Shown one piece after another: positions 9,429-19,846 of a DNA stretch of 64,000 nucleotides. The DNA is taken from contig NZ_JAFV01000001.1 in assembly GCF_000526315.1 (NCBI RefSeq), forward strand, positions 2,046,001 through 2,110,000. The letters run 5' to 3'. The stretch comes from Methylopila sp. 73B. Its GTDB lineage: Bacteria; Pseudomonadota; Alphaproteobacteria; Rhizobiales; Methylopilaceae. Every line of letters begins with the position of its first letter. Within the stretch, counting starts at the first letter, position 1. The notes under the pieces are model-generated. The model was not told the DNA's origin and did no database searches. It worked only from the letters and a program-made list of their open reading frames with translations. A program made the translations under genes and the position numbers.

Positions 9429-9586
9429 GACAGGCTTCCTCAGACGCATCCCCTGCACATAGCGCGCGCGGCGACGGGTGAGGAGGAAACGTTCGTTTGA
9501 ACGCGAGGAAACACGCTTTTTGACGCGATGGAGCGATGCGACGGCTCGCGCGTTGTCGCTTCGCGTCGTCAGCGAAAGTCGGTTCC

Positions 9587-10714
9587 ATGAGCGTGGTTTC
9601 AAAATGCGCGGCCGTCGCGCTCGGTCTTCTCGTGTCGTGGAGCGCCGCGGCGGCGGAGCCGCGGCCCGCGCCGCCTCCCCCCACGGAGTTGACGAGCCAG
9701 GCGGTCGACTCCGCCGATTTCGACGGCTGGCGGGCGCGCTCGGACGCGCGCGCCAAGGCGGACGCCGAACGCAAGACCGCGGTGGAGGCCGTCGCCAAGG
9801 CGCGCAAGAAGAAGGACAAGGCGGCCGCGCGCGATCGCCTCGCCAAGCTGCCGAAGCCGGACGACGGCGCAGATCCGTTCCTCGTCCGCGCCCAGGTGCT
9901 GCTGGACCGCGTTCATGCCTCCCCCGGCGTCATCGACGGGCGCGACGGCGACAACTTCAAGAAGGCGGTGCGGGCGTTCCGCGAGATGCGCGGGATGCCG
10001 ATCGAAGGCGGGCTCGACCCGGAGGTCTGGACCGCCCTGGCCGCCGACAAGGCCCCGGCGCTGAAGCCCTACGTCATCTATTCCGAGGACGTGAACGGCC
10101 GCTACGAGGACAAGCTGCCTGCCGACTACGCCAAGCTCGCGAAGCTCAAATGGCTGGGATATCGCGATGCGGTCGAAATGCTGTCGGAACGCTTCCACAT
10201 GGATCCGCCGCTGCTCCGCGCCCTCAATCCCGGCGTCGACTTCAAGACCGCCGGCGTCGCGATCCAGGTGGCGGACGTCGGCGGCTTCGCCGAGGGGACG
10301 GTGCGCCGCGTCACCGTCGACAAGAAGCTGGGAGAACTCCGCGCCTACGACGACGCCGACAAGATCGTGATGATCGCGCCGGCGACGATCGGCTCGCCCG
10401 ACACGCCGTCGCCGGAGGGCAAGATGACGATCAACGGCGCGTTCCCGGACCCGCACTACATCTACGACCCAAAGAAGAACTTCCAGCAGGGCAAGAACCG
10501 CAGCAAGCTGACGCTGCCGCCCGGACCCAACGGCCCGGTGGGCTCGATGTGGATCGACCTGTCAAAGCCGACCTACGGCATCCACGGCACGCCCGAGCCG
10601 TCGCAGATCAGCAAGACCGCGAGCCATGGCTGCGTCCGGCTAACCAACTGGGACGCGGCGGAACTCGCGCGGATGATCAAACCCAAGGTGACGGAGGTGG
10701 AGTTTTCGGAGTGA
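9587..10714 (+). CDS. L,D-transpeptidase (YkuD domain), periplasmic
   Basis: The 375-residue protein starts with a signal peptide (MSVVSKCAAVALGLLVSWSAAAAEP). A charged, Lys/Ala-rich stretch (about 45-95) and a peptidoglycan-binding-like region precede a C-terminal YkuD domain with YGIHGTPEPSQ and the active-site block SHGCVRLTNWD; the Cys is the nucleophile. Such enzymes make 3-3 cross-links in peptidoglycan or attach lipoproteins to it. The stop codon overlaps the GTG start of the following diguanylate cyclase, suggesting coupled translation. Confidence 0.9.
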   Translation: MSVVSKCAAVALGLLVSWSAAAAEPRPAPPPPTELTSQAVDSADFDGWRARSDARAKADAERKTAVEAVAKARKKKDKAAARDRLAKLPKPDDGADPFLVRAQVLLDRVHASPGVIDGRDGDNFKKAVRAFREMRGMPIEGGLDPEVWTALAADKAPALKPYVIYSEDVNGRYEDKLPADYAKLAKLKWLGYRDAVEMLSERFHMDPPLLRALNPGVDFKTAGVAIQVADVGGFAEGTVRRVTVDKKLGELRAYDDADKIVMIAPATIGSPDTPSPEGKMTINGAFPDPHYIYDPKKNFQQGKNRSKLTLPPGPNGPVGSMWIDLSKPTYGIHGTPEPSQISKTASHGCVRLTNWDAAELARMIKPKVTEVEFSE

Positions 10715-12069
10715 GACGAAGCGCCGACCAGACCGGAGCCGCGTTCGCGCGCAACGTCGTCGCGCCGGTGAGCGCCCTCGTCGGCGCGATGATCCTCGCG
10801 AGCATCGCGGCCGCGATCTGGATCGCCCATCACCAGACCGCCGATCTGAGGGCGCGCGAGCGCAGCCTGGTGGGCAGCGCGATCGCCGCGCGGTCCGCCT
10901 CGCTCGAGAAGACCACCAACGACTACGCCCTGTGGGACGACACCTTCGAGCGCGTCGTGCGCCGCAGGGACGAGGGGTGGTTCGAAGCCAATATCGCGCG
11001 CCCCGCCGCCGACGAGTACGATTTTGCGCTCGTCGCTGTCGCCGACCCGACCGGAAACGCCCTGTTCGGAACGCGCGGCGGCGCGCGTTTTTCCGGGCCT
11101 CTGGATCAGATCCTGGTCGGCGGCTTCCGCGCCCTCATCGACCGCATGGCGGCCACCGGCGCCGACGCCACCGAGTCGGGGCTGTTGCTGCTGGACGGCG
11201 AGCCAACCCTGGTCGCGGTCTCCCGCATCCGGCCCTACACGGCCACGGCCGCCGCCGGCGCGGACCTGGGATCCCTGATCCTCGTGCTGGCCGACCAGGT
11301 GGGCCCGTCGCAGATGGATGCGCTGGCGAAGGCCTATCTGCTTCCGGACCTGCGGGTCGTCCCTGTCGCCGAGGACGACGCCACGCTTCCGCTCAACACC
11401 CTCGACGGCCGCCGTCGCCTCGTCCTCGCCTGGCGTGGCGGGGATCCCGGCGGCGCGCTGCTCCGCGATCTCCTGCCGCTTATGATCGTCCTGCTGTTCG
11501 CGTTCGCCGGGATGACGGCCTATGTGCTGCGCCAAGGCAAGGCGGCGACGATCCGGCTCGGCGAGAGCGAGCGCCGCGCCCTGCTCGATCCACTGACCGG
11601 GCTGCCAAATCGTCTGGCGCTGTACGCCCGGGTGGAGGGTCTCGTCGGCGCGGCCCCGCCGGCGAGCTTCGCCCTCGCCTATCTCGATCTCGACGGCTTC
11701 AAGCAGGTCAACGACGAGCACGGCCACGAGCTCGGCGACGAGGTGCTGCGGCAGGCCGCGCGCCGCATAGCCTCCGCGGTCCGCGAGATCGATCTCCTGG
11801 TGCGGCTCGGCGGCGACGAGTTCGCCATCCTGTTGCCCGGCCTGTCCGACGCCGCGACGCTGCGGCAGTTGGCCGAACGCGTGATCGCGACCGTCAGCGA
11901 ACCGATCGACGCCGGCGGCGTCACGGTGCGGGTCGGGGCGACGATCGGCGTCGCGGTCTCGCCCGCGGACGGGCGGGAGACGCTCGAACTGATCAAGGTC
12001 GCCGACGCCGCGCTTTACCGGGGCAAGCGCAGCCGCAAGGGCACCGTGCAGTTCAGCCTGACGGCGTGA
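10711..12069 (+). CDS. Membrane diguanylate cyclase with CHASE4-like sensor
   Basis: A GTG start at 10711 is preceded by GGAGGTGGAG and overlaps the preceding TGA (GTGA). The 452-residue product has a transmembrane segment near 15-40, an extracytoplasmic region with NDYALWDDTFE as in CHASE4 domains, a second transmembrane segment near 250-275, and a GGDEF domain with intact catalytic motif RLGGDEF. It should make cyclic di-GMP in response to an unknown periplasmic signal. Coupling to a cell-wall transpeptidase is unusual and suggests, without proving, that it senses the envelope. No EAL domain is present. Confidence 0.9.
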   Translation: MRRSADQTGAAFARNVVAPVSALVGAMILASIAAAIWIAHHQTADLRARERSLVGSAIAARSASLEKTTNDYALWDDTFERVVRRRDEGWFEANIARPAADEYDFALVAVADPTGNALFGTRGGARFSGPLDQILVGGFRALIDRMAATGADATESGLLLLDGEPTLVAVSRIRPYTATAAAGADLGSLILVLADQVGPSQMDALAKAYLLPDLRVVPVAEDDATLPLNTLDGRRRLVLAWRGGDPGGALLRDLLPLMIVLLFAFAGMTAYVLRQGKAATIRLGESERRALLDPLTGLPNRLALYARVEGLVGAAPPASFALAYLDLDGFKQVNDEHGHELGDEVLRQAARRIASAVREIDLLVRLGGDEFAILLPGLSDAATLRQLAERVIATVSEPIDAGGVTVRVGATIGVAVSPADGRETLELIKVADAALYRGKRSRKGTVQFSLTA

Positions 12070-12122
12070 CGCACAGCCGGCGGTAAGCCCGTCAAACGCC
12101 TCGGACAGCCACCTCGACGAAA

Positions 12123-12150
12123 AAGGCCCCGGATCGCTCCGGGGCCTTCG
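12123..12150. terminator. Intrinsic terminator between cyclase and groEL
   Basis: AAGGCCCCGG (12123-12132) pairs perfectly with CCGGGGCCTT (12139-12148) around a 6-base loop. A run of A on the left and TT on the right fit function in both directions for the convergent cyclase and groEL genes. Confidence 0.8.
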
Positions 12151-12175
12151 TCATTTCGCAGTGCGGGTCGGCTGG

Positions 12176-12218
12176 TCAGAAGTCCATGCCGGGCCAAGTC
12201 GGGCCTGCCGACTTGGCC
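12176..12218. repeat. Duplicated groEL tail plus hairpin
   Basis: The 16 bases TCAGAAGTCCATGCCG at 12176-12191 are an exact copy of 12253-12268, which holds the groEL stop codon and last codons. Immediately after, an 11-bp perfect inverted repeat GGCCAAGTCGG/CCGACTTGGCC (12192-12202, 12208-12218) forms a hairpin 35 bp beyond groEL. It looks like a scar of a small duplication or insertion at the gene end. Confidence 0.7.
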
Positions 12219-12252
12219 ATCCCCGGGAGATGGGCGGCTTTTATGGACGTCC

Positions 12253-13926
<1,674 letters not shown>

Positions 13927-13999
13927 TCAGAACAACCCGGCTCGCCGCGACGCGCGGACGCGCGTCAGGCCTCGCCGGGGATAGAAAAGCCGGTCAGTC

Positions 14000-14287
14000 T
14001 CAGGCGATCACGCCGAGAATGTCCGACTCTTTCATGATGAGCAGGTCTTCGCCGTCGATCTTGACTTCGGTGCCCGACCACTTGCCGAACAGGATCTTAT
14101 CGCCGGACTTCACGTCCAGCGTAACGACCTTGCCGGCCTCGTCACGGGCGCCGGGGCCCACGGCGACGACTTCGCCTTCCTGCGGCTTTTCCTTGGCGGT
14201 ATCCGGGATGATGATGCCGCCCTTGCTCTTCTCTTCGGCGGTCAGGCGGCGGACGACCACGCGGTCGTGCAGCGGACGAAATGCCAT
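14000..14287 (-). CDS. groES: 10-kDa co-chaperonin GroES
   Basis: The 95-residue protein begins [15 protein letters not shown], has the mobile-loop region with [18 protein letters not shown], and ends [10 protein letters not shown], as expected for GroES. The start at 14287 is fixed by this conserved N-terminus; longer readings run into the promoter. It caps GroEL and is the first gene of the operon. Confidence 0.98.
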   Translation of the reverse strand: MAFRPLHDRVVVRRLTAEEKSKGGIIIPDTAKEKPQEGEVVAVGPGARDEAGKVVTLDVKSGDKILFGKWSGTEVKIDGEDLLIMKESDILGVIA

Positions 14288-14367
14288 GGGTGAATATCCT
14301 CTCGAGCGCGTGCGTTGACGCTTCGCGATCCATAAAAGACGACACGGGAAACCGTGAGGCCCCGTTG

Positions 14368-14394
14368 TTAGCACTCTTAAACGGAGAGTGCCAA
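14368..14394. promoter_or_regulatory. CIRCE operator (HrcA site) of groESL
   Basis: TTAGCACTC (14368-14376), nine bases, then GAGTGCCAA (14386-14394) matches the CIRCE consensus TTAGCACTC-N9-GAGTGCTAA with one change. It sits just downstream of the predicted -10, where bound HrcA repressor would block groESL transcription until heat shock. hrcA itself is not in the window. Confidence 0.95.
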
Positions 14395-14403
14395 CGCGAC
14401 GGC

Positions 14404-14432
14404 GAGATACGAACGAGCTCACGGAGTGTCAA
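14404..14432 (-). promoter_or_regulatory. Vegetative-type promoter of groESL
   Basis: Read leftward, TTGACA (14432-14427) and TATCTC (14409-14404) are separated by exactly 17 bases. Transcription would begin just before the CIRCE operator. Confidence 0.8.
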
Positions 14433-14608
14433 GGCCGCGACGCACGGCGGCCATGCAAAAAATCAGACCCGCCTCCCTGAGCGCCGGGCCGCGCGACGCT
14501 CAAGCCGTTGAGGCGAGGCCGACGACGGGTGGCGAGAGCGACCGGAGATCCCCGCCGTCAGCGCTCTGGACGCTTGATTCCCAAGGGCTTTCGGACGATC
14601 CTCGCGGC

Positions 14609-15046
14609 ATGGCGACACGCGAACAGATCCTGGACATCCACAATCTCTGCGCCTGTTCGCACACGCGCATGGCCGCGCGGGCGGTGACGCGGTTCTACGA
14701 CGACGCCCTGCGCCCCGCCGGCCTGAAGGGCACCCAGTTCGTGCTGCTCGCCGCGATCGAGGCCGACGAGGCCGGATCGATCACCGATCTCGCCGACCGC
14801 CTCGAAATCGAGCGCACCACGCTCGTGCGGAACCTGCAGCTGCTGCGCAAGGACGGCTTCGTCGCGCCCCTGAAGGGCGCGAACGGCCGTCGCAAGCCGA
14901 CGCTGACGCCGCAGGGCCGCGCGGCGCTCGACTCCGCGCTTCCGCTCTGGCGCGCCGCCCAGGACCAGATGGAGTCCCGCCTCGGCTTCGGCTCCTGGCA
15001 GGTCACGCGAAGACGCCTTGGCGAACTCCGCCGCGCGGTGAGCTGA
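14609..15046 (+). CDS. MarR-family transcriptional regulator
   Basis: The 145-residue product is a winged-helix MarR regulator: a dimerisation helix at the N-terminus (HTRMAARAVTRFYDDALRP), the recognition helix region SITDLADRLEIERTTLVRNLQLLRKDG and the wing GRRKPTLTPQGRAAL. Three Cys-like positions are reduced to CACSHTR near residue 13, which could make it redox-responsive; that is speculative. The start at 14609 is where homology begins. It stands alone, so its targets are unknown. Confidence 0.88.
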   Translation: MATREQILDIHNLCACSHTRMAARAVTRFYDDALRPAGLKGTQFVLLAAIEADEAGSITDLADRLEIERTTLVRNLQLLRKDGFVAPLKGANGRRKPTLTPQGRAALDSALPLWRAAQDQMESRLGFGSWQVTRRRLGELRRAVS

Positions 15047-15060
15047 CCGCGGGCGCCCGT

Positions 15061-15549
15061 TCAAACCTCGGCCACGTCCCGCGCATAGTGATGCTGAAGC
15101 GTGCCGTTCGCGTCGTGAAGCGCGCGCACGCCCGGAAGCCGCAGGAAGCCGTGGCGCTCGCAGAACGCGCGGCCTTCCTCGAAGCGCGAGTCCATCCACA
15201 GCGACAGCCGTCCCCCGCCGGACGCCGCGGCGAAGGCCTCCGCGCCAGCGAGCAGGGCGGCAGCGAAGCCCTGGCCGCGCGTTTCTCGTGCGAAATACAG
15301 CTTGTCGATCTCAAACTCGTTCGGGCGGTGGTGCGCCTCGAGCGCGAGAGCGCCGAGGATCACCTCCCCCGACGCCATGACCCACATCCGGCCGCCGCGC
15401 TCGGCGTAGTGGCTCGCCGGCCGGTCGAGCCCGGGTATCGCCTCGGCGTCGAAGGCCTTGCCCTCGAGTTCGGCGAAGACGCTCGCGATCAAATCGCCGA
15501 GCGCCGGCCCGTCGGCGTCAGTCGCCTCGCGGATCAGCACGTCCGTCAT
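15061..15549 (-). CDS. GNAT-family N-acetyltransferase
   Basis: The 162-residue protein has the GNAT fold, with the acetyl-CoA loop in KLYFARETRGQGFAAALLAGAEAFA (R-x-x-G-x-A type motif) and the final strand CERHGFLRLPG. The substrate, a small-molecule or protein amine, cannot be inferred. It is convergent with the MarR gene, 14 bp apart. Confidence 0.85.
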   Translation of the reverse strand: MTDVLIREATDADGPALGDLIASVFAELEGKAFDAEAIPGLDRPASHYAERGGRMWVMASGEVILGALALEAHHRPNEFEIDKLYFARETRGQGFAAALLAGAEAFAAASGGGRLSLWMDSRFEEGRAFCERHGFLRLPGVRALHDANGTLQHHYARDVAEV

Positions 15550-15832
15550 AGGCCCTCGTCGTTCCCTGCGTTCGGCCGCGGATCGGCCCGCGGCCGTTCT
15601 GTCATGGGGCGATGGCGCTCACAAGGCGAGCCGGCCCAACGAAAACCTCTGGCGCGCGGCGGTCTCGGCCGCGCAAATTCCTGCGAGGAGCGGCGCCATG
15701 GACTGTTTCGCCTTGGTTCGGCCCGAAGTCTCACGGACTCGTTCACGTCGCGTAAGGCGGTTTGTGCGTGTAATGACCGTCGAAGGCGGGCCGGCAGAAG
15801 GCCGCCGCCATCTTTCGAGGAGTAGAAGTCCC

Positions 15833-16783
15833 GTGTTCTCCCGCACAGCAGCGTCGCTCGCCGTCGCTTTCGGGGTGCTCGGCGTGGCTCCCGCCGCCCC
15901 GGCCCTCGCGCAGTCCCGCGTGATCGAAGCCCCGGACTACGTTCCCCGCAGCGAACGCCGCGTGGTCGAGCGCCGCTACTACGACGAGGAAGCCCCGCGC
16001 TACGTCCGTCCGATGGAGTCGCGCCGCAACCTCGGCGGCGGCTTCATCGAGGAGATCTTCGGCGACGACGACGCGCCGTCCTACCGTGTCCGCCGGGTTC
16101 CGACGCAGCGCGAGCGGCAGGCGGAAACCCGCCGCGGCCGGATGGCGCTCGACGGCGGCTACGACCGCTACGGCGAACGCCGGGCCGTCCGCGCGCCGAC
16201 GTACCAGCGCTACGAGTACCTCGACGACGACTTCAACGACCCCTACGCGCAGGACAATCCGCGCTACGTGGCTCCGCGCCAGCGGCTCGCAGGGCCGCCC
16301 TCGGCCGCCGGCGCCGGAAGCTCGGTTCGCCGCAGCGTCGACCCGAAGTTCGCCCGCGCGACGGTGCCGTTCAACGGGCCCGAACCGGCCGGCTCCATCC
16401 TGATCGACACCAAGACCCGCTACCTCTACTTCGTGCAGGCCGACGGCACCGCGATCCGCTACGGCGTCGGCGTGGGCAAGGAAGGCTTCGGCTGGAAGGG
16501 CACAGAGACGATCTCGCAGAAGAAGGAATGGCCGGACTGGCGTCCGCCTGCGGAGATGCGCCAGCGTCGGCCGGAGCTCCCGGTGTTCATGGCCGGCGGC
16601 CCGAACAACCCGCTGGGCGCCCGCGCGCTGTACCTCGGCTCGACGCTCTACCGGATCCACGGCTCGAACGAGCCCTGGACGATCGGCCACGCCGTTTCCT
16701 CGGGCTGCATCCGGATGACCAACGAAGACGTGACGGATCTCTATGAACGGGTGGGTGTCGGGACCACCGTCAAGGTGATCTGA
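15833..16783 (+). CDS. L,D-transpeptidase (YkuD domain) with Arg/Tyr-rich linker
   Basis: A GTG start at 15833 has an AGGAG site 10 bases upstream and leads straight into a signal peptide ending APALAQ. Residues about 30-165 are rich in Arg, Tyr and Asp and look disordered. The C-terminal YkuD domain begins near VPFNGPEPAGSILIDTKTRYLYF and carries the catalytic block SSGCIRMTNEDV with the Cys nucleophile and an upstream RIHGSNEP. Probable role: peptidoglycan cross-linking or anchoring in the periplasm. It is a different subtype from the one at 9587-10714, which has another N-terminal part. Confidence 0.9.
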   Translation: MFSRTAASLAVAFGVLGVAPAAPALAQSRVIEAPDYVPRSERRVVERRYYDEEAPRYVRPMESRRNLGGGFIEEIFGDDDAPSYRVRRVPTQRERQAETRRGRMALDGGYDRYGERRAVRAPTYQRYEYLDDDFNDPYAQDNPRYVAPRQRLAGPPSAAGAGSSVRRSVDPKFARATVPFNGPEPAGSILIDTKTRYLYFVQADGTAIRYGVGVGKEGFGWKGTETISQKKEWPDWRPPAEMRQRRPELPVFMAGGPNNPLGARALYLGSTLYRIHGSNEPWTIGHAVSSGCIRMTNEDVTDLYERVGVGTTVKVI

Positions 16784-16816
16784 CGGCGCTTAAAACCTTT
16801 AAGAAACATTAAGTTG

Positions 16817-16850
16817 CGGCCGGCGTCGAAAAAAGCGACGTCGGCCGTTT
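16817..16850 (+). terminator. Intrinsic terminator after L,D-transpeptidase
   Basis: CGGCCGGCGTCG (16817-16828) pairs with CGACGTCGGCCG (16836-16847) with one G-T wobble, followed by TTT. Confidence 0.75.
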
Positions 16851-16926
16851 ACGTTCGGTCGACCATGAAACCGATTGGCCCGTCGCGCGTTGGGTGCTCG
16901 AGTTTTGTACCGCCGGAGTACCTGTC

Positions 16927-17289
16927 ATGGCGCCCTTTCGTGTTCTCATCCTTGAAGACGACGCTATCCTGGCCCTCGATCTCGAGACGATCGTGTGCTG
17001 CTGGACCGACGCCGAAGTGACGGCCTGCCGCTCGATCGCGCAGGCCCGCAAGGCGATGACCGACGGCTTCGACCTCGCGCTGCTCGACATCGACGTGGTG
17101 GACGGCAAGTCCTACGAGTTCGCGGAGAGCCTCCGCAGCAGCAAGCTGCCGTTCGCCTTCGTCTCGGGCGCCATGCAGGACGACTGCCCGGAGACGCTGC
17201 GCGACGCGGCGTTCATCCCCAAGCCTTACACCCAGCGCGCGATCGAAAGCGTCGTCGCCTCGGCCGCGGGCGCCCGCCGCCACCCCTGA
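16927..17289 (+). CDS. Stand-alone response regulator receiver protein
   Basis: The 120-residue protein is a single REC domain: acidic pocket LEDDAILALD near the start, phospho-acceptor Asp in LALLDIDVVDG, the conserved Ser in AFVSGAM, and Lys in FIPKPYT. No output domain follows, so it works by protein contact, for example as a phosphate sink or in a relay like other alphaproteobacterial single-domain receivers. The start at 16927 removes 11 unconserved residues. No kinase gene is nearby. Confidence 0.9.
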   Translation: MAPFRVLILEDDAILALDLETIVCCWTDAEVTACRSIAQARKAMTDGFDLALLDIDVVDGKSYEFAESLRSSKLPFAFVSGAMQDDCPETLRDAAFIPKPYTQRAIESVVASAAGARRHP

Positions 17290-17313
17290 GGGGCGCGCTC
17301 GCCCGCCGCATTG

Positions 17314-17347
17314 AAAAACCCCGCACGGTTCGCCGTGCGGGGTTTTT
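17314..17347 (+). terminator. Strong intrinsic terminator
   Basis: A perfect 15-bp stem AAAAACCCCGCACGG (17314-17328) closes a TTCG tetraloop and ends in five T. The A run on the other arm also lets it serve the convergent small gene at 17385-17573. Confidence 0.92.
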
Positions 17348-17384
17348 GTATTGTCTCCAGCCGTCGTCCGCGCGGCGGAGACGG

Positions 17385-17573
17385 TCAGCGGCGCCCCGGC
17401 GCCGGCGGCACGAACCGATCGAGGAACGAGCCGGTCCCGGAATCCTCCACCTCGGTTTCGCCGTCGTCGAGATCGCTCTCCGGCGAGGCCGAAACGGCGC
17501 GGGCCTCGTCGGCCGCGTCGAGGTGGGACGGGCGGATGATGGTCAAGGTGTCGAAATCACGTTCAGCGGCCAT
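17385..17573 (-). CDS. Small acidic protein, unknown
   Basis: A 62-residue product with a good ribosome site (AGGAG, 8 bases before the ATG). The middle is very acidic (SPESDLDDGETEVEDSG) and the end is FLDRFVPPAPGRR. There is no signal peptide or membrane segment, and I do not recognise a family. It is followed downstream by the strong terminator at 17314-17347 and precedes no gene in its own direction, so it is probably a monocistronic unit or the tail of the DUF2076 transcript. Confidence 0.65.
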   Translation of the reverse strand: MAAERDFDTLTIIRPSHLDAADEARAVSASPESDLDDGETEVEDSGTGSFLDRFVPPAPGRR

Positions 17574-17644
17574 GGCTGAACTCCTGTAACGGCGACCGGC
17601 GGCGCCGGTCGCGGGTGATGCCCCTCAGAAAAAATCGGTCCTTG

Positions 17645-18367
17645 TCAGGCCCAGTCGTCGTCGGACAGATCGTCGCCGCCGCCGGCGTCCTCCGCGCCGG
17701 TCAAGCCGGAGAACCAGCCTCCGCCGTCGGCGTTCGAGGCGTGGTCGTCGGCCGCGCCGTCCGAGGCCGGCGTCTCCGCGATCTTGGCGGGCTCGGCGGC
17801 GGAGGCCTGCGCCTCATGGCCGCCGAACATCGACTGGATGCCAGAGAACAGCAGCGCGCCGCCCGCGACGCCGGCCGCCGTCTGCAGCGCGCCGCTCAGG
17901 AACCCGCCGCCGCGCGACGGCTGCGGCTGCTGCTGGCCGGGGACCTGCTGCGCATAGGGGTCGCGGCCATAGCCCGGCTGGGCGTAGGGCTGGCGATCGT
18001 AGGCCGGGCGCTGGCCATAGGCGAGCGGCTCCGGCTCGCGGGAGCGCTCCCCGCCGCCGAACAGGCCGCCGAGAAAGCCGCCGCCGGTGGCGGCCGCCGC
18101 GCGCGGTCCCCAAGGCGACGGCTGGGCGCGCTCGGGCGCCGGCCGCGCCGCCTCCAGCTCGCGCTCCAGCGCCTCGATCCTGCGTTGGGCGGCTTCGAGC
18201 CCCTGGTTCTGCATCACGATGGTCTGCGCCATCGCATAGGGCGCGTGCGGCTGACGCTCGACCTGCTCGGCGATGAAGGCCTCGGCCTCCGGATCGCGAT
18301 AGGCCGTCTCGGCGCCGCGCACCCGGTCGAACAGGTCGGCGATCAGCTTGCGTTCTTCGGCGTTCAT
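17645..18367 (-). CDS. DUF2076 domain protein
   Basis: The 240-residue product matches DUF2076: N-terminal helical block NAEERKLIADLFDRVRGAET, a coiled-coil-like QGLEAAQRRIEALERELEAA, a Gly-rich GGGFLGGLFGGG, a Pro/Tyr/Gln linker, then GGFLSGALQTAAGVAGGALLFSGIQSMFGG and an acidic end DDLSDDDWA. The family is common in proteobacteria and has been described as periplasmic ligand-binding sensor-like, but function is not established. Start 18367 is where the conserved block begins. Confidence 0.85.
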   Translation of the reverse strand: MNAEERKLIADLFDRVRGAETAYRDPEAEAFIAEQVERQPHAPYAMAQTIVMQNQGLEAAQRRIEALERELEAARPAPERAQPSPWGPRAAAATGGGFLGGLFGGGERSREPEPLAYGQRPAYDRQPYAQPGYGRDPYAQQVPGQQQPQPSRGGGFLSGALQTAAGVAGGALLFSGIQSMFGGHEAQASAAEPAKIAETPASDGAADDHASNADGGGWFSGLTGAEDAGGGDDLSDDDWA

Positions 18368-18497
18368 GGCGGAACCCTCCCGAGATCCCAAACCTCAACA
18401 ACGCCGAAGCTGGTGATTGGTTGTGGCGGGTTCCAGTTTTCGCCGTGTCGATTGTTTGACGAAGCGTCGATACTGGGCGGCGGCTTGTCGCAGGCCC

Positions 18498-19835
18498 TTA
18501 CGCCGCCGCCTCCGGCCGCCGCTCAAACCCCCTGCCCTGCAGGGGAGCCGGCAGCGGACCGCCGGTCGCCCAGTCCGCCAGCTCCACCGTGTGGACGCAC
18601 GGCGTCGGGAGGCCGGAGCGGATCTGGGTGAGGCAGCCGATGTTGCCGGCGGCGACCACATCCGCCCCGGTCTTCGCGAGGTTCGCGGCCTTCCGGTCGC
18701 GGAGCCGCGTCGCGATCTCGGGCTGGAGGATGTTGTAGGTGCCGGCCGAGCCGCAGCAGAGGTGCCCCTCGGCCGGCTCCTTCACCGTGAAGCCCAGAGC
18801 GCGGAGCACGTCCTTCGGCTCCTCTTTGATCTGCTGGCCGTGCTGGATCGAGCAGGCCGCATGGTAGGCGACCGTCTGGCCCGTCTCCCGCGTCGGCCGC
18901 AACGGCAGCGTGGCGAGGACCTCCGAGATGTCTTTGGCCAGCGCCGACACCCGCGCGGCCTTCTCGGCGTAGGCCGGGTCCTCGCGCAGCATGAAGCCGT
19001 AGTCCTTGATGGTGGTGCCGCAGCCCGAGGTCGTCACCACGATCGCATCGAGCCCGCCGGCCTCGATCGCCTTCGTCCAGGCGTCGACGTTGCGCCGGGC
19101 GCTCACGAGGCTCTCCTCCTCCCGGCCCATGTGATGCACCAGCGAGCCGCAGCACCCCTCGCCTTCGGCGTGCACCACCTCGACGCCGAAGCGGGTGAGC
19201 AGGCGGATCGTGGCGTCGTTGATCGAGGGCTCCAGCACCTGCTGGGCGCAGCCCTGCAGCAGAGCCACGCGCGCCGTACGCTCCCCCTTCGCCGGGAAAA
19301 CGCCGGGGCCCTCGTGCGCCGACCGCGGCTCGGACTTCGCCGGCGCCAGCGCCAGCATCGCGCTGACGCTTTTCAGGCCGGGGACCCGCCCGAACAGGGC
19401 CGCGAAGGGCTTGGCGAAGACGGCGCCCGCAAGCGCCAGCCGGAACCGGCCGGGATAAGGCAGCACGGCCGCCAGCACCGCGCGCAGGACGCGGTCGGGC
19501 AAGGGGCGCCGGTAGGTCTTCTCGATATGCGCACGGGCGTGGTCGACGAGGTGCATGTAGTTCACGCCGGAGGGGCACGTCGTCATGCAGGAGAGGCAGG
19601 AAAGACAGCGGTCGACGTGGCGGACGACCTCCTCGGTCGCCGGCTTGTCCGCCTCTAGCATCTCCTTGATCAGGTAGATCCGGCCGCGCGGGGAATCGAG
19701 CTCATCGCCCAAAAGCACGTAGGTGGGGCAGGTCGCGGTGCAGAACCCGCAATGCACGCAGGTGCGCAGGATCTTTTCGGACGAGGCGAGCTGCGGGTCC
19801 GCGGCCAGGCGCTCGGGAGCGAAGGAGGTTTGCAT
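18498..19835 (-). CDS. glcF: Glycolate oxidase iron-sulfur subunit GlcF
   Basis: The 445-residue protein carries two 4Fe-4S ferredoxin motifs (CVHCGFCTATCP near 26-37 and CLSCLSCMTTCP near 78-89) and two CCG domains (EGCCGSLVHH and HLCCGSAGTYN), the layout of GlcF. With GlcD and GlcE it oxidises glycolate to glyoxylate and passes electrons to the membrane quinone pool. The ATG at 19835 has GAAGGAGG upstream. It is the last gene of the minus-strand glc run, 11 bp after the DUF2585 gene. Confidence 0.95.
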   Translation of the reverse strand: MQTSFAPERLAADPQLASSEKILRTCVHCGFCTATCPTYVLLGDELDSPRGRIYLIKEMLEADKPATEEVVRHVDRCLSCLSCMTTCPSGVNYMHLVDHARAHIEKTYRRPLPDRVLRAVLAAVLPYPGRFRLALAGAVFAKPFAALFGRVPGLKSVSAMLALAPAKSEPRSAHEGPGVFPAKGERTARVALLQGCAQQVLEPSINDATIRLLTRFGVEVVHAEGEGCCGSLVHHMGREEESLVSARRNVDAWTKAIEAGGLDAIVVTTSGCGTTIKDYGFMLREDPAYAEKAARVSALAKDISEVLATLPLRPTRETGQTVAYHAACSIQHGQQIKEEPKDVLRALGFTVKEPAEGHLCCGSAGTYNILQPEIATRLRDRKAANLAKTGADVVAAGNIGCLTQIRSGLPTPCVHTVELADWATGGPLPAPLQGRGFERRPEAAA

Positions 19836-19846
19836 GCGTGTGGGCC

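Noticed and set aside
9478-12069. One 863-codon frame covering the transpeptidase and cyclase region
   Set aside because: Only the part after 10711 has homology (CHASE4-GGDEF). The first part is an out-of-frame shadow of the L,D-transpeptidase gene.
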